The position numbers were made by a program, and so were the translations under genes. This document shows, in pieces, positions 8,037-16,143 of a stretch of 35,278 nucleotides of DNA. The notes below the pieces were generated by a model. That model saw nothing but the letters and a program-made list of their open reading frames with translations. It ran no database searches and was not told where the DNA came from. The DNA comes from an uncultured Porphyromonadaceae bacterium (GTDB taxonomy: Bacteria; Bacteroidota; Bacteroidia; Bacteroidales; Muribaculaceae). The stretch spans positions 1 through 35,278 of the forward strand of contig CAMWPX010000004.1 of assembly GCA_947176205.1 (NCBI GenBank). Direction: 5' to 3'. Every line of letters begins with the position of its first letter. The first letter of the stretch is position 1.

Positions 8037-8663
8037 ATGGTAAGAGAATTGCAGGTTCGCGGTGTGTTTTCAGAGAATTGTTATTTCTATATTGATCAAC
8101 ACACCGGAAGCGGGTTTATTGTCGACCCCGGAGCACAGGCGGGACTGATATATGATGTTGTAGTCCGAAATAATTGGCATATTGAGAAAATACTGCTTAC
8201 CCACGGACATTTTGACCATCTCGGAGCCGCGGAATTATTAGGAGAAAAATTTGCAGTTCCGATATATGTTTATCCTTCGGATGCACGATATCTTACAGAT
8301 ACATTTTTGAATCTTAGCGGTAATTATGGTGAAGGCATCACTATTCCGCATTATGAGGAATTGTACGATGGTGAAATAATCGGGCTTAAAGCCAATTCTG
8401 GGTTCACACTTATGGTCATACATACTCCTGGTCATACACCCGGTTCGGTCACTTATTATTCACCTGATGAAAAAGTGGCTTTTGTAGGTGATACATTGTA
8501 TGAGCATGGAATAGGACTTACAAATTTTCCGGGTGGAAATCGTGGTGAAATTATGCGTTCGGTTGTCGATAAGATTCTTGCATTGCCTGACGATACGATA
8601 CTTCTGTCAGGACATTCATCGCCTATATCTGTACGTGACCAGCGAAGAATATTGTTAGGTTGA
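8037..8663 (+). CDS. Metallo-beta-lactamase-fold hydrolase (glyoxalase II-like)
   Basis: The 208-residue protein has the zinc site T55-H56-G-H58-F-D60-H61, then H133 in HTPGHTPGS, D152 in VGDTLYEHGIG and H193 in LSGHSSP. This is the complete ligand set of the glyoxalase II / YcbL-like branch, whose members hydrolyse thioesters or related substrates. ATG 8037 is chosen because the protein aligns from MVRELQVRGVFSEN. An in-frame upstream ATG at 7881 would run through the end of the FrnE gene in another frame and lacks family similarity. Co-transcription with the redox gene suggests a thiol-related role. Confidence 0.8.
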   Translation: MVRELQVRGVFSENCYFYIDQHTGSGFIVDPGAQAGLIYDVVVRNNWHIEKILLTHGHFDHLGAAELLGEKFAVPIYVYPSDARYLTDTFLNLSGNYGEGITIPHYEELYDGEIIGLKANSGFTLMVIHTPGHTPGSVTYYSPDEKVAFVGDTLYEHGIGLTNFPGGNRGEIMRSVVDKILALPDDTILLSGHSSPISVRDQRRILLG

Positions 8664-8665
8664 AT

Positions 8666-9613
8666 TTATTTACAGGACCCGTCGGGTAGTAGCGGTTCAC
8701 CTTTGTAAGGCTCGATATGGGTAGTGACTATTGTCGTGTATTGTCCGCCCATGCGTGTGGAGATGCGCTTTTCTACTTGCGTAGCTATTTCATGTGCAGC
8801 TACTACTGTAATGTCGGGCGCTACTTTGATGTCAATATCAATAATGATGGTATTGCCGCTTCGACGTGAACGCAAGTGGTGAAATGTTTTTACTCCCGGG
8901 GTCTCACGGACTTCTGTCTTAATGGCAGTTACAACTTCCTCCGGAAGTGATACCTCAAGTAGTTCACGGATTGACGGTAGTGCTAATTTTATTGATACTA
9001 TAGCTATCAATATGGCTACAAACATTGCCGCAATAGGGTCAAGTATACGCCAATGATCACCTAAGAACATTGCGCCGGACACGCCTGCAAGTGTGGCTAT
9101 TGATGAAAAAGAATCACTTCGGTGATGCCATGCATTGGCTATTAAAGCGGCTGAATTGATTCGGATGCCGGCTGCACGCGTATATCTGTATAGCCACTCT
9201 TTTGTTAAAATACTGAGTGCACACATAATCAGTGCTATGTATCCGGGCTTCTCAATAGTCATGCCATTTATGGTGTCGATAATTTTCTGTAAGGCATCCC
9301 AAAAGAGTAGTACACTAACAAATAATAAACTGACCGATATTATCATGGTGGCAAAAGTTTCGTATTTGCCGTGACCATATTGATATCGTTGGTTTACACC
9401 CTTACGGCTTATACCAAACATTACCAGTATCACCACATCGGTGAAAAAATCAGAAAGAGAGTGAACACCGTCGGCTATGACGGCTCCGGAGCGTCCGATA
9501 ATTCCGGCGAAGATTTTTGCGACTCCTAAAGCTATATTGCACCAAAATCCTACCCATGTAACATGGCGACTTACTTTTATTGCATACTTGTCGTTATTTG
9601 GTTCATTGTCCAT
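8666..9613 (-). CDS. Cation diffusion facilitator (Zn/Fe/Mn efflux)
   Basis: The 315-residue protein has six hydrophobic segments followed by a C-terminal cytoplasmic domain of about 90 residues. The metal-site motifs are H51-SLS-D55 in one helix and H163-HRS-D167 in another, the HxxxD pairs of the CDF family (H/D rather than D/D at both, which in this family often goes with zinc). YQYGHGKYE after the second helix is the family signature. It exports divalent cations in exchange for protons across the inner membrane. It ends 2 bp from the convergent hydrolase gene and has its own strong promoter at 9641-9672. Confidence 0.85.
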   Translation of the reverse strand: MDNEPNNDKYAIKVSRHVTWVGFWCNIALGVAKIFAGIIGRSGAVIADGVHSLSDFFTDVVILVMFGISRKGVNQRYQYGHGKYETFATMIISVSLLFVSVLLFWDALQKIIDTINGMTIEKPGYIALIMCALSILTKEWLYRYTRAAGIRINSAALIANAWHHRSDSFSSIATLAGVSGAMFLGDHWRILDPIAAMFVAILIAIVSIKLALPSIRELLEVSLPEEVVTAIKTEVRETPGVKTFHHLRSRRSGNTIIIDIDIKVAPDITVVAAHEIATQVEKRISTRMGGQYTTIVTTHIEPYKGEPLLPDGSCK

Positions 9614-9640
9614 AGGTGGAAATGATTAAAAGTGTGGTGA

Positions 9641-9672
9641 CAAAATTACGGATTATTCCTTAACAGTCAAAA
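9641..9672 (-). promoter_or_regulatory. Promoter of the CDF transporter gene
   Basis: Minus-strand TTTTG (plus 9668-9672) is followed, after exactly 19 bp, by TAATTTTG (plus 9641-9648). The ATG at 9613 lies about 28 nt downstream. Confidence 0.65.
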
Positions 9673-9706
9673 TGTATAAAGAATCCAAAGGCAATAATTC
9701 CATAAT

Positions 9707-9737
9707 TTTGATGTTGCGTGATAAAATGGTAAATTTG
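9707..9737 (+). promoter_or_regulatory. Promoter of the hemerythrin-LuxR gene
   Basis: TTTG at 9707-9710 is followed by 19 bp and TAAATTTG at 9730-9737. Transcription should start near 9743, leaving about 10 nt before ATG 9753. Confidence 0.65.
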
Positions 9738-9752
9738 TATGATAATTTATAA

Positions 9753-10724
9753 ATGAATTATGTGATGAAACAGAAAGCTTATGTGGCTGAAAATACTATG
9801 CGTGAGCTTATTAGAGATAATAATATGCTTCTTATGGCTATTAGTCGTTTCGATATAGCTTTCGGTTTCGGTGAGGGAACGGTAGCTGAAGTATGTGGAG
9901 CTAACGGAATAGATGTCGATACATTTTTAGCAGTATGTAATTTGTTGAGTGATAAGGATTACGTCGGCTTAGAAATTTCGTTGCCCACGCTTATGGATTA
10001 TTTGAAGAGGGCGCATACTACATTCTTGGATTGTACTTTGCCAAAAATACGTTATAATTTACTCTCGGCTATAAATTATTCTGATTCGAATGAGGTGACG
10101 TTCCAGTTGATAAAGTTCTTTGATGACTACGTAGAAGAGGTCAAGCGTCACATGGATTATGAGAATAATGTGATATTCAGCTATGTGGAGCATCTTTTAT
10201 CAGGGCAGATTGATGATGGATTCAATATCATGCATTTTTCAGTGAATCACGGACACATGGCTACCAAGTTGAAGGATTTGAAAGATGTGTTTGTGTATCA
10301 TTACAAGCAGAAAGATAATGCACGGTTAAGTGCTGTGCTATTTGATATTATAGTTTGTGAGAAGGATTTTATGTCGCATTTTGAGGTAGAACGTCAATTA
10401 CTTGTACCTGAAATAGAGCGTTTGGAATCCAAATTGCGGAACGGTTATGTGGATGTGCTCGAGTCGGAAGAGGCAGATGAGGTCGGTGAGGATACGCAGT
10501 TATCGCTTCTGAGTAATAGGGAGCGTGATATTATCAGATGTGTAGCCAAAGGAATGTCCAATAAAGAAATAGCAGATGTGTTATGCCTGTCAGTTCATAC
10601 AGTGGCGACACATAGGCGTAATCTGGCATCAAAATTAGGCATCCATTCGACAGCTGGCATTATTATCTTTGCATTATTGCATCATTTGGTTGAGCTTGAG
10701 GATGTCAGTAAGTCTCAGGGGTGA
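9753..10724 (+). CDS. Hemerythrin-like sensor fused to LuxR-type HTH
   Basis: The 323-residue protein has three parts. Residues 34-66 (FGFGEGTVAEVCGANGIDV onward, with C48 and C62) resemble the ScdA/RIC N-terminal segment. Residues 80-225 are an all-helical region with H88, H133/E137, H166/H168, H209 and E213, positioned like ligands of a hemerythrin di-iron site. Residues 252-312 (LSNRERDIIRCVAKGMSNK, then VHTVATHRRNLASKLG) are a LuxR/GerE DNA-binding domain. It lacks a receiver domain, so the iron site is the likely sensor of oxygen, nitric oxide or redox state. Its targets are unknown; nothing adjacent is clearly co-regulated. The last 20 bp overlap the convergent gene. Confidence 0.75.
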   Translation: MNYVMKQKAYVAENTMRELIRDNNMLLMAISRFDIAFGFGEGTVAEVCGANGIDVDTFLAVCNLLSDKDYVGLEISLPTLMDYLKRAHTTFLDCTLPKIRYNLLSAINYSDSNEVTFQLIKFFDDYVEEVKRHMDYENNVIFSYVEHLLSGQIDDGFNIMHFSVNHGHMATKLKDLKDVFVYHYKQKDNARLSAVLFDIIVCEKDFMSHFEVERQLLVPEIERLESKLRNGYVDVLESEEADEVGEDTQLSLLSNRERDIIRCVAKGMSNKEIADVLCLSVHTVATHRRNLASKLGIHSTAGIIIFALLHHLVELEDVSKSQG

Positions 10725-11217
10725 CGAGGTTTAGTGCTTGTTGCGGTGCCGGAAAAGCATCAAGTGGAATAATTAATGGAATAGAAGAACCGAGGACGTG
10801 GATAAGTAACAGCTTTCGTGTAGAGCTGATGCGTTTTATTTGCGCCCACGGTATTGATTGATGATTCAGCGGTGTATGTTCATTATCAGCCGAATGGAAT
10901 GTGATGATGATGTACTCATCCGGAATTATACTGCATGATTTGGGTGAAATCATGTATTGAGCCTCCGGTGTGAGTAATTTGGAATAATAAATGTGGAAGA
11001 TAATAAAGGGAATAACCAAGAATATTATCATTACAAGCACTAAAGCCCAGCGAATGTCATAAAATGATGCTATACAGCATGCCACGGTACAAATGATAAG
11101 GATTACAGAGAGTCGGGTTAAAATACCCGAGGCTGCTACCCGAAGGTAACAGCCCGGCGTGATACGGAAAATATTTGTTTGTATTCTCTGTGTCAAATTA
11201 TTGTCATTCAAGTGCAT
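10705..11217 (-). CDS. Small membrane protein, PH/YcxB-like
   Basis: The 170-residue protein has two adjacent membrane segments (about 33-75: LSVILIICTVACCIASFYD, then a second run ending IIFHIY). A soluble C-terminal domain of about 90 residues follows, with strand-rich motifs such as SIPWAQIKRI and LLLIHVLGSSIPLIIPLDAF. That layout matches YcxB-like or bacterial PH-domain membrane proteins, but the match is only by pattern. It is translationally coupled to the upstream DUF1015 gene (14-bp overlap). Its 3' end overlaps the convergent regulator. Confidence 0.55.
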   Translation of the reverse strand: MHLNDNNLTQRIQTNIFRITPGCYLRVAASGILTRLSVILIICTVACCIASFYDIRWALVLVMIIFLVIPFIIFHIYYSKLLTPEAQYMISPKSCSIIPDEYIIITFHSADNEHTPLNHQSIPWAQIKRISSTRKLLLIHVLGSSIPLIIPLDAFPAPQQALNLVTPETY

Positions 11218-12448
11218 GTATAATAAGACCCGAACGTAGTTTCGGTTCGAACCATGTGGTTTTCGGCGGCATTATATTACCTGTATCGGCAATATCCATA
11301 AGTTGCTTCATTGACACCGGATATAAAGCTAAAGCCAAAGCCATCTCGCCTGAATCCACGCGGCGTTTGAGTTCGCCGAGACCTCGTATACCGCCCACAA
11401 AATCTATTCTCTTGTCAGAGCGTAAGTCAGTTATACCAAGAATATCGCGTAATATCAAATCACTTGATATGGTTACGTCCAGTACTCCTATCGGGTCACT
11501 ATCATTGTAGCGTCCTTCAAGAGGAGTGAGAGAGTACCATTTGCCATCGATGTAAAGGGAGAAATTATGCAGATGTGCGGGAGTATAAATATCTTCTCCC
11601 ATTTCTGTTACGGTAAAGTCCTTTTTCAGGGCAGTAAGGAATTCATCGACAGTAAGTCCGTTAAGGTCACGAACCACACGGTTATAGTCGATAATGCGTA
11701 ATTGAGAAGCGGGGAATGCTACGGCAAGAAAATAATTGTATTCTTCTTCACCGGTGTGATTAGGGTTGTTTTGAGCTTTTTCGTTGCCAACCAATGCTGC
11801 TGCTGCTGTGCGGTGATGACCGTCGGCTATATAAAGGGCGGGCATCCCGGCAAACTCAGCCGTGATAGTCGCAATCTGAGTCTTATCTTTTATTACCCAG
11901 AAATGATGACCGAATCCGTCCGGTGCGGTGAAGTCATATTCAGCTGGTGATGACGTCACATCTTTTATGATGTTTTGGAGGGTGTCATTGTCGGGAAAAG
12001 CAAAAAACACCGGTTCGATATTGGCATTATTGATGCGGACATGCTTCATGCGATCTTCTTCCTTGTCACGGCGGGTCAGTTCGTGTTTCTTAATGCGTTG
12101 CTGCATATAATCTTCTACGCTCGCCGCAATTACAAAACCGTATTGTGTACGACCGTCCATGGTTTGAGCATATATATAATATTGCTCATCCGCGTCTTGT
12201 ATAAGCCAACCGTTTTCTTGGAATGCCTTATAGTTGGCTACTGCTTTATCATAGACCTCAGGGGAGTGTTCGTCAGTGCCGGGCGAAAAGTCTATTTCCG
12301 GTTTGATAATATGATATAGTGACATCGGATTACCCTCGGCTTCGGCACGTGCTTCGTCAGAATTCAATACGTCGTAAGGGCGTGATGCGACTTTTGTGAC
12401 GAGCTCGCGTGGCGGGCGGATACCTTTGAATGGTTTTATTTTCGCCAT
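11204..12448 (-). CDS. DUF1015 family protein
   Basis: The 414-residue protein begins MAKIKPFKGIRPPRELVTKV and has PYDVLNSDEARAEAEGNP, LYHIIKPEIDF, a KKHELTRRDKEEDRMKH segment and LYIADGHHRTAAAA, all landmarks of DUF1015. Members contain a ParB-like fold in the HHRT region and occur next to serine or other amino acid genes, but their activity is unknown. Here the gene lies 25 bp after purA and overlaps the small membrane protein gene, so it belongs to the fur-purA transcription unit. The start is the only sensible Met and lies directly at the family's conserved N-terminus. Confidence 0.85.
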   Translation of the reverse strand: MAKIKPFKGIRPPRELVTKVASRPYDVLNSDEARAEAEGNPMSLYHIIKPEIDFSPGTDEHSPEVYDKAVANYKAFQENGWLIQDADEQYYIYAQTMDGRTQYGFVIAASVEDYMQQRIKKHELTRRDKEEDRMKHVRINNANIEPVFFAFPDNDTLQNIIKDVTSSPAEYDFTAPDGFGHHFWVIKDKTQIATITAEFAGMPALYIADGHHRTAAAALVGNEKAQNNPNHTGEEEYNYFLAVAFPASQLRIIDYNRVVRDLNGLTVDEFLTALKKDFTVTEMGEDIYTPAHLHNFSLYIDGKWYSLTPLEGRYNDSDPIGVLDVTISSDLILRDILGITDLRSDKRIDFVGGIRGLGELKRRVDSGEMALALALYPVSMKQLMDIADTGNIMPPKTTWFEPKLRSGLIIHALE

Positions 12449-12473
12449 ATTATATAGATAAGTTTAGTCAGGA

Positions 12474-13745
12474 TTATTTTTTGAGTATGATTGTCTGTTC
12501 GCGGTCAGGACCTACTGAAACTATCGTGATGGGTACTCCGAGTTCGTTTTCGAGGAAATGAATGTAGTCCACGAATTCTTTAGGGAACTGTTCAGCCGAT
12601 TTCATGGCGGTCATGTCTGTACGCCATCCGGGCAGGGTGGTGTAGACGGGGACAATCTCATCGGAATCAACTGAATAAGGGAAATCACGAGTTATTTCGC
12701 CGTTGATAGAATATGCGGTACAAGCTTTTATTTCCGGGAAATTGTCAAGCACATCGCTTTTCATCATTATCAGGCGAGTTACGCCGTTGACCATAATGGC
12801 GTAACGTAACGCTACAAGGTCAATCCAGCCGCAGCGGCGCTCACGTCCGGTTACGGCTCCATATTCATGTCCGATGTCACGGATGGTTTTGCCCGTTTCG
12901 TCAAACAGCTCGGTAGGGAATGGTCCGCTGCCTACACGTGTGCAATAAGCTTTGAATATACCATAGACATCGTTTATCTTATTGGGGGCTACTCCAAGTC
13001 CGGTACATGCTCCTGCGGTGACAGTGTTTGATGAGGTTACAAATGGATAAGAGCCGAAGTCAATGTCAAGCATGGTTCCTTGTGCACCTTCACATAACAC
13101 TGTTTTTCCTTCGTTAAGCTGGTGGTTGATGTAGTGTTCCGAATCCACGATATCATAATCCTTGATGTATTCTATGGCATCGAACCATTCTTTTTCAAGG
13201 GCGCTTATATCGGGTGTTTCACCCATGGATTCGAGCATATGCAGGTGACGGTCGCGGGCATTGGCATAACGTTCGGCAAAATCTTTGGAAAGAGTGTCAC
13301 CCAGACGTACACCGTTGCGACTTATTTTGTCCGTATATGTCGGACCGATACCTTTTCCGGTTGTACCGATTTTTGCGCTACCTTTAGATTTTTCATTAGC
13401 AGCATCGAGCAGTCGGTGTGTAGGAAGTATCAGGTGTACTTTTTTTGATATCTTGAGAATTTTTTTCAGGTCGATACCTGACTTTTCAAGTGCTTCTGCT
13501 TCCTGGCGGAACAGTATCGGGTCAAGAACCACTCCGTTACCTATCAGATTGGTCTGTCCATGTTGGAAAATACCTGATGGTATCGAGCGGAGCACATATT
13601 TTTTACCTTCAAATTCCAATGTGTGTCCGGCATTAGGTCCGCCTTGAAAGCGGGCTATTATATCGTAGTGTGGTGTAAGTACGTCCACTACCTTACCCTT
13701 TCCTTCATCACCCCATTGGAGTCCGAGTAAAACGTCTATTTTCAT
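12474..13745 (-). CDS. purA: Adenylosuccinate synthetase
   Basis: The 423-residue enzyme has full family length. It condenses IMP and aspartate with GTP to adenylosuccinate, the first committed step to AMP. The GTP loop is G12-DEGKGK18, followed by ARFQGGPNAGHT, GTTGKGIGPTY and the C-terminal VSVGPDREQTI. It lies 28 bp after the Fur-family gene and 25 bp before the DUF1015 gene on the minus strand. No TAnnTTTG box is visible in the gap upstream, so it is probably transcribed from the promoter in front of the Fur gene or by read-through from the aromatic operon. Confidence 0.97.
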   Translation of the reverse strand: MKIDVLLGLQWGDEGKGKVVDVLTPHYDIIARFQGGPNAGHTLEFEGKKYVLRSIPSGIFQHGQTNLIGNGVVLDPILFRQEAEALEKSGIDLKKILKISKKVHLILPTHRLLDAANEKSKGSAKIGTTGKGIGPTYTDKISRNGVRLGDTLSKDFAERYANARDRHLHMLESMGETPDISALEKEWFDAIEYIKDYDIVDSEHYINHQLNEGKTVLCEGAQGTMLDIDFGSYPFVTSSNTVTAGACTGLGVAPNKINDVYGIFKAYCTRVGSGPFPTELFDETGKTIRDIGHEYGAVTGRERRCGWIDLVALRYAIMVNGVTRLIMMKSDVLDNFPEIKACTAYSINGEITRDFPYSVDSDEIVPVYTTLPGWRTDMTAMKSAEQFPKEFVDYIHFLENELGVPITIVSVGPDREQTIILKK

Positions 13746-13773
13746 TTTGGTGTTATTATAAAGAATTGAATAC

Positions 13774-14244
13774 TCAGTTATTGGTTACAGTCGGTTGTGA
13801 TTTACGCATACATCTCGAGCAGATACCATGAATATAAACATCGGCATACACCGGATGAAATTTCGGATAGCGTCGTGATGAAAGCAATATGTCTAATTCA
13901 GCATCTTTTACTTCCTTTATTTTCCCGCATTTTGTGCATACAAGGTGATAATGTTTTGTCAGTCCTGTAATCTTTTCATAACGGGGTGTGCCGTTGTTGA
14001 ATGCGTTGCGTCGCACTAATCCGGCATCAATAAGCAGTATGATGGTGTTATAGATGGTGGCGCGGCTCACATGATAGCCATCATTATCTAATGCGGCATG
14101 TAATCCGTCGATAGAGAAATGCGAAGGTGTACTCATCACGGTCTCAAGTATAGCAAATCGTTCGGGTGTCTTACGCAATCGCTGGCGTGTAAGATATCCG
14201 GTAAATATGTTTTTAGCCGATGACTTGAGTTTTTCTTCGCTCAT
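13774..14244 (-). CDS. Fur-family transcriptional regulator
   Basis: The 156-residue protein has a winged-helix N-terminal domain (RLRKTPERFAILETVM, HVSRATIYNTIILLIDAGLV) and a dimerisation/metal domain. The latter has HYHLVCTKCGKIKEV with one CxxC pair and HGICSRC with the second, forming the structural zinc site of Fur/PerR proteins. Whether it senses iron, zinc or peroxide cannot be settled by reading. It is placed between tyrA and purA. A -7 box lies immediately upstream, which would make its mRNA nearly leaderless. Confidence 0.85.
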   Translation of the reverse strand: MSEEKLKSSAKNIFTGYLTRQRLRKTPERFAILETVMSTPSHFSIDGLHAALDNDGYHVSRATIYNTIILLIDAGLVRRNAFNNGTPRYEKITGLTKHYHLVCTKCGKIKEVKDAELDILLSSRRYPKFHPVYADVYIHGICSRCMRKSQPTVTNN

Positions 14245-14251
14245 TGCACCA

Positions 14252-14259
14252 CAAAGATA
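14252..14259 (-). promoter_or_regulatory. -7 box directly upstream of the Fur-family start
   Basis: Minus-strand TATCTTTG fits TAnnTTTG and ends 7 nt before the ATG at 14244. No good -33 is visible. It lies between the tyrA stop and the Fur gene and would uncouple fur-purA from the aromatic operon. Confidence 0.4.
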
Positions 14260-14265
14260 ATGAGT

Positions 14266-15039
14266 TTATTTAAGATTCTCACGCACACGGTCAAGATAAT
14301 TTTTCATTCCATCGCTATCATGCCGTTCTACTATGGATTGAAGAGTGCGTAATTGTTGTTGGATTTTTTCAAGTTGTCGCGATGTATGCGGATTGAACAG
14401 AATCTCGCTTAGCAGGTAGTCATCTTCACTCATCAGTCCGTCGGCAATGCGTTTATGGCGTTTGAATGTCGTCCCCGGAGCATCCTGATGCTTCATTACA
14501 GAAGCGAATACGAGCGTGGATGCAAAAGGAATGGATAATGAGTATGCTATGGTAAGGTCATGCTCGGCAAAGGTATATTCTGCGATATTAAGATGCAGGG
14601 ATTGGTATAGCTTATGGAAAAACTCACGACCGGCTGTATCGCCTTCGGTTATGATTATGGCATTTTCATTTTCAAGATTACTTAGTGATGCGAATGTAGG
14701 TCCGAACATAGGGTGTGTAGAGACATATCGGTGATTGCATTCGGCATAAAATTCAGGTAATCCGGTTTTTACAGAAGCGATGTCGGATAATATACAGTCA
14801 TCCGGGATATGCGGTAAGATATTGCGGAACGCTTCTAAGGTATATTTTACAGTTGCCGCGTTTATAACCAACTCTGGAGCGAAGCCATCGACATCATTGA
14901 CATCGCTGAATCGTTCAGCTCCGTATGTGAAACGGAGTTTTGACGGATCCGGGTCATATATCCCTACCTGATGGTCGGCTGAAAGAAGGTCAGAGAAAAA
15001 CGTGCCCATTTTTCCGGCACCGAGTATAAGAATCTTCAT
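14266..15039 (-). CDS. tyrA: Prephenate dehydrogenase
   Basis: The 257-residue enzyme oxidatively decarboxylates prephenate to 4-hydroxyphenylpyruvate, the tyrosine branch. It has the NAD(P) loop ILGAGKMG (G7-G12), DPDPSKL for adenosine ribose binding, and the catalytic-region STHPMFGPTF and YSLSIPFAST segments. At 257 residues it is a short, single-domain TyrA with no fused chorismate mutase or ACT domain; the mutase is supplied by the upstream gene. It follows that gene after 20 bp and is the last gene of the attenuator-controlled aromatic operon. Confidence 0.9.
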   Translation of the reverse strand: MKILILGAGKMGTFFSDLLSADHQVGIYDPDPSKLRFTYGAERFSDVNDVDGFAPELVINAATVKYTLEAFRNILPHIPDDCILSDIASVKTGLPEFYAECNHRYVSTHPMFGPTFASLSNLENENAIIITEGDTAGREFFHKLYQSLHLNIAEYTFAEHDLTIAYSLSIPFASTLVFASVMKHQDAPGTTFKRHKRIADGLMSEDDYLLSEILFNPHTSRQLEKIQQQLRTLQSIVERHDSDGMKNYLDRVRENLK

Positions 15040-15059
15040 AAAATTATTGCGACTGTTTA

Positions 15060-16142
15060 TTATTTTATGCGGTCTTGAACTATCTCAATCTGCTGACGAA
15101 CGGATTCATCGTGTATGGCAAGAAGAATTACTTTCATAAAATCCTCTCCGATACCCATCTTTTTTGCTACTTCAAGCCGCGAATGTATTATGTCGTTGTA
15201 GCGTCCGGGCTGTACTACAGTCATGCGGTGCTCTTTCTTGTAGCGTCCGATATCACGTGACACAGCCATGCGGCGGCTAAGAATTTCAAGCAGCTCATTG
15301 TCTATACGGTCAATTTGCTGTCGTAACAACGTAAGATTTTCGGTAGTGGTGGATGTATCACGGATTACCAGAGTATTAAGGATGAAATTCAGTATCTCAG
15401 GCGTGATTTGTTGGGAAGCATCGCTCCATGCATCGTCAGGACTGCAATGAGATTCTATGATAAGACCATTGAAACCCATATCCATGGCTTGTTGTGAAAG
15501 AGGTGCTATAAGTTCTCGTTTACCACCGATATGTGATGGGTCACATATAATCGTCATTGATGGGAAACGAAGCCTTAATTCTATAGGGATTCGCCACTGA
15601 GGCATATTGCGGTACAGATGTTTACCATATGTGCTGAAGCCGCGGTGAATAGCACCTAAATTATGTATGCCGGCATTATACAGACGTTCGAGAGCGCCTA
15701 CCCAAAGTTCGATATCAGGATTAATCGGGTTCTTTACAAGTACGGTTACGTCAGTGCGACCGCATCTGGCTATGGCATCGGCTATTTCCTGTGTGGCAAA
15801 TGGATTGGCGGAAGTGCGTGCGCCAATCCATAGTATATCTACTCCGGCAGCAAGAGCTTCTTCCACATGGTTACGTGTAGCAACTTCCGTAGCAATAAGC
15901 ATTCCAGTGGTATTTTTTACTTCTTTTAGCCATTCGAGACCATCCGTACCGATACCCTCGAATCCGCCCGGTTTTGTACGCGGTTTCCATATACCGGCTC
16001 TAAATATTTTTATGCCTGAGTCAGCAAGACCCTTGGCTGTGTCTATAACTTGCTGGCGGGTTTCGGCGCTGCACGGACCGGCTATTACGATGGGTTGACC
16101 AGATTCTATACACGGGAATTTTAATGGTGCTATAACGTCCAT
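15060..16142 (-). CDS. DAHP synthase fused to chorismate mutase
   Basis: The 360-residue bifunctional protein carries out both the entry and branch reactions of aromatic synthesis. Residues 1-260 are a DAHP synthase of the KDO8P-synthase-like type (VIAGPCSAET, RAGIWKPRTKPGGFEG, CDPSHIGGKRE). Residues 270-345 are an AroQ-class chorismate mutase (LLRQQIDRIDNELLEILSRR, then ISRDIGRYKKEH-like residues). Fusing the two lets the mutase domain act in feedback control of DAHP synthase, as known for such fusions in other bacteria. The start lies 1 bp after the stop of the aminotransferase gene, so the genes are translationally coupled. Confidence 0.92.
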   Translation of the reverse strand: MDVIAPLKFPCIESGQPIVIAGPCSAETRQQVIDTAKGLADSGIKIFRAGIWKPRTKPGGFEGIGTDGLEWLKEVKNTTGMLIATEVATRNHVEEALAAGVDILWIGARTSANPFATQEIADAIARCGRTDVTVLVKNPINPDIELWVGALERLYNAGIHNLGAIHRGFSTYGKHLYRNMPQWRIPIELRLRFPSMTIICDPSHIGGKRELIAPLSQQAMDMGFNGLIIESHCSPDDAWSDASQQITPEILNFILNTLVIRDTSTTTENLTLLRQQIDRIDNELLEILSRRMAVSRDIGRYKKEHRMTVVQPGRYNDIIHSRLEVAKKMGIGEDFMKVILLAIHDESVRQQIEIVQDRIK

Positions 16143-16143
16143 T

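Noticed and set aside
8677-8687. ACCCG-T-CGGGT as a terminator between convergent genes
   Set aside because: The loop is a single base and the site is inside the coding end of the transporter gene; it cannot fold as drawn.
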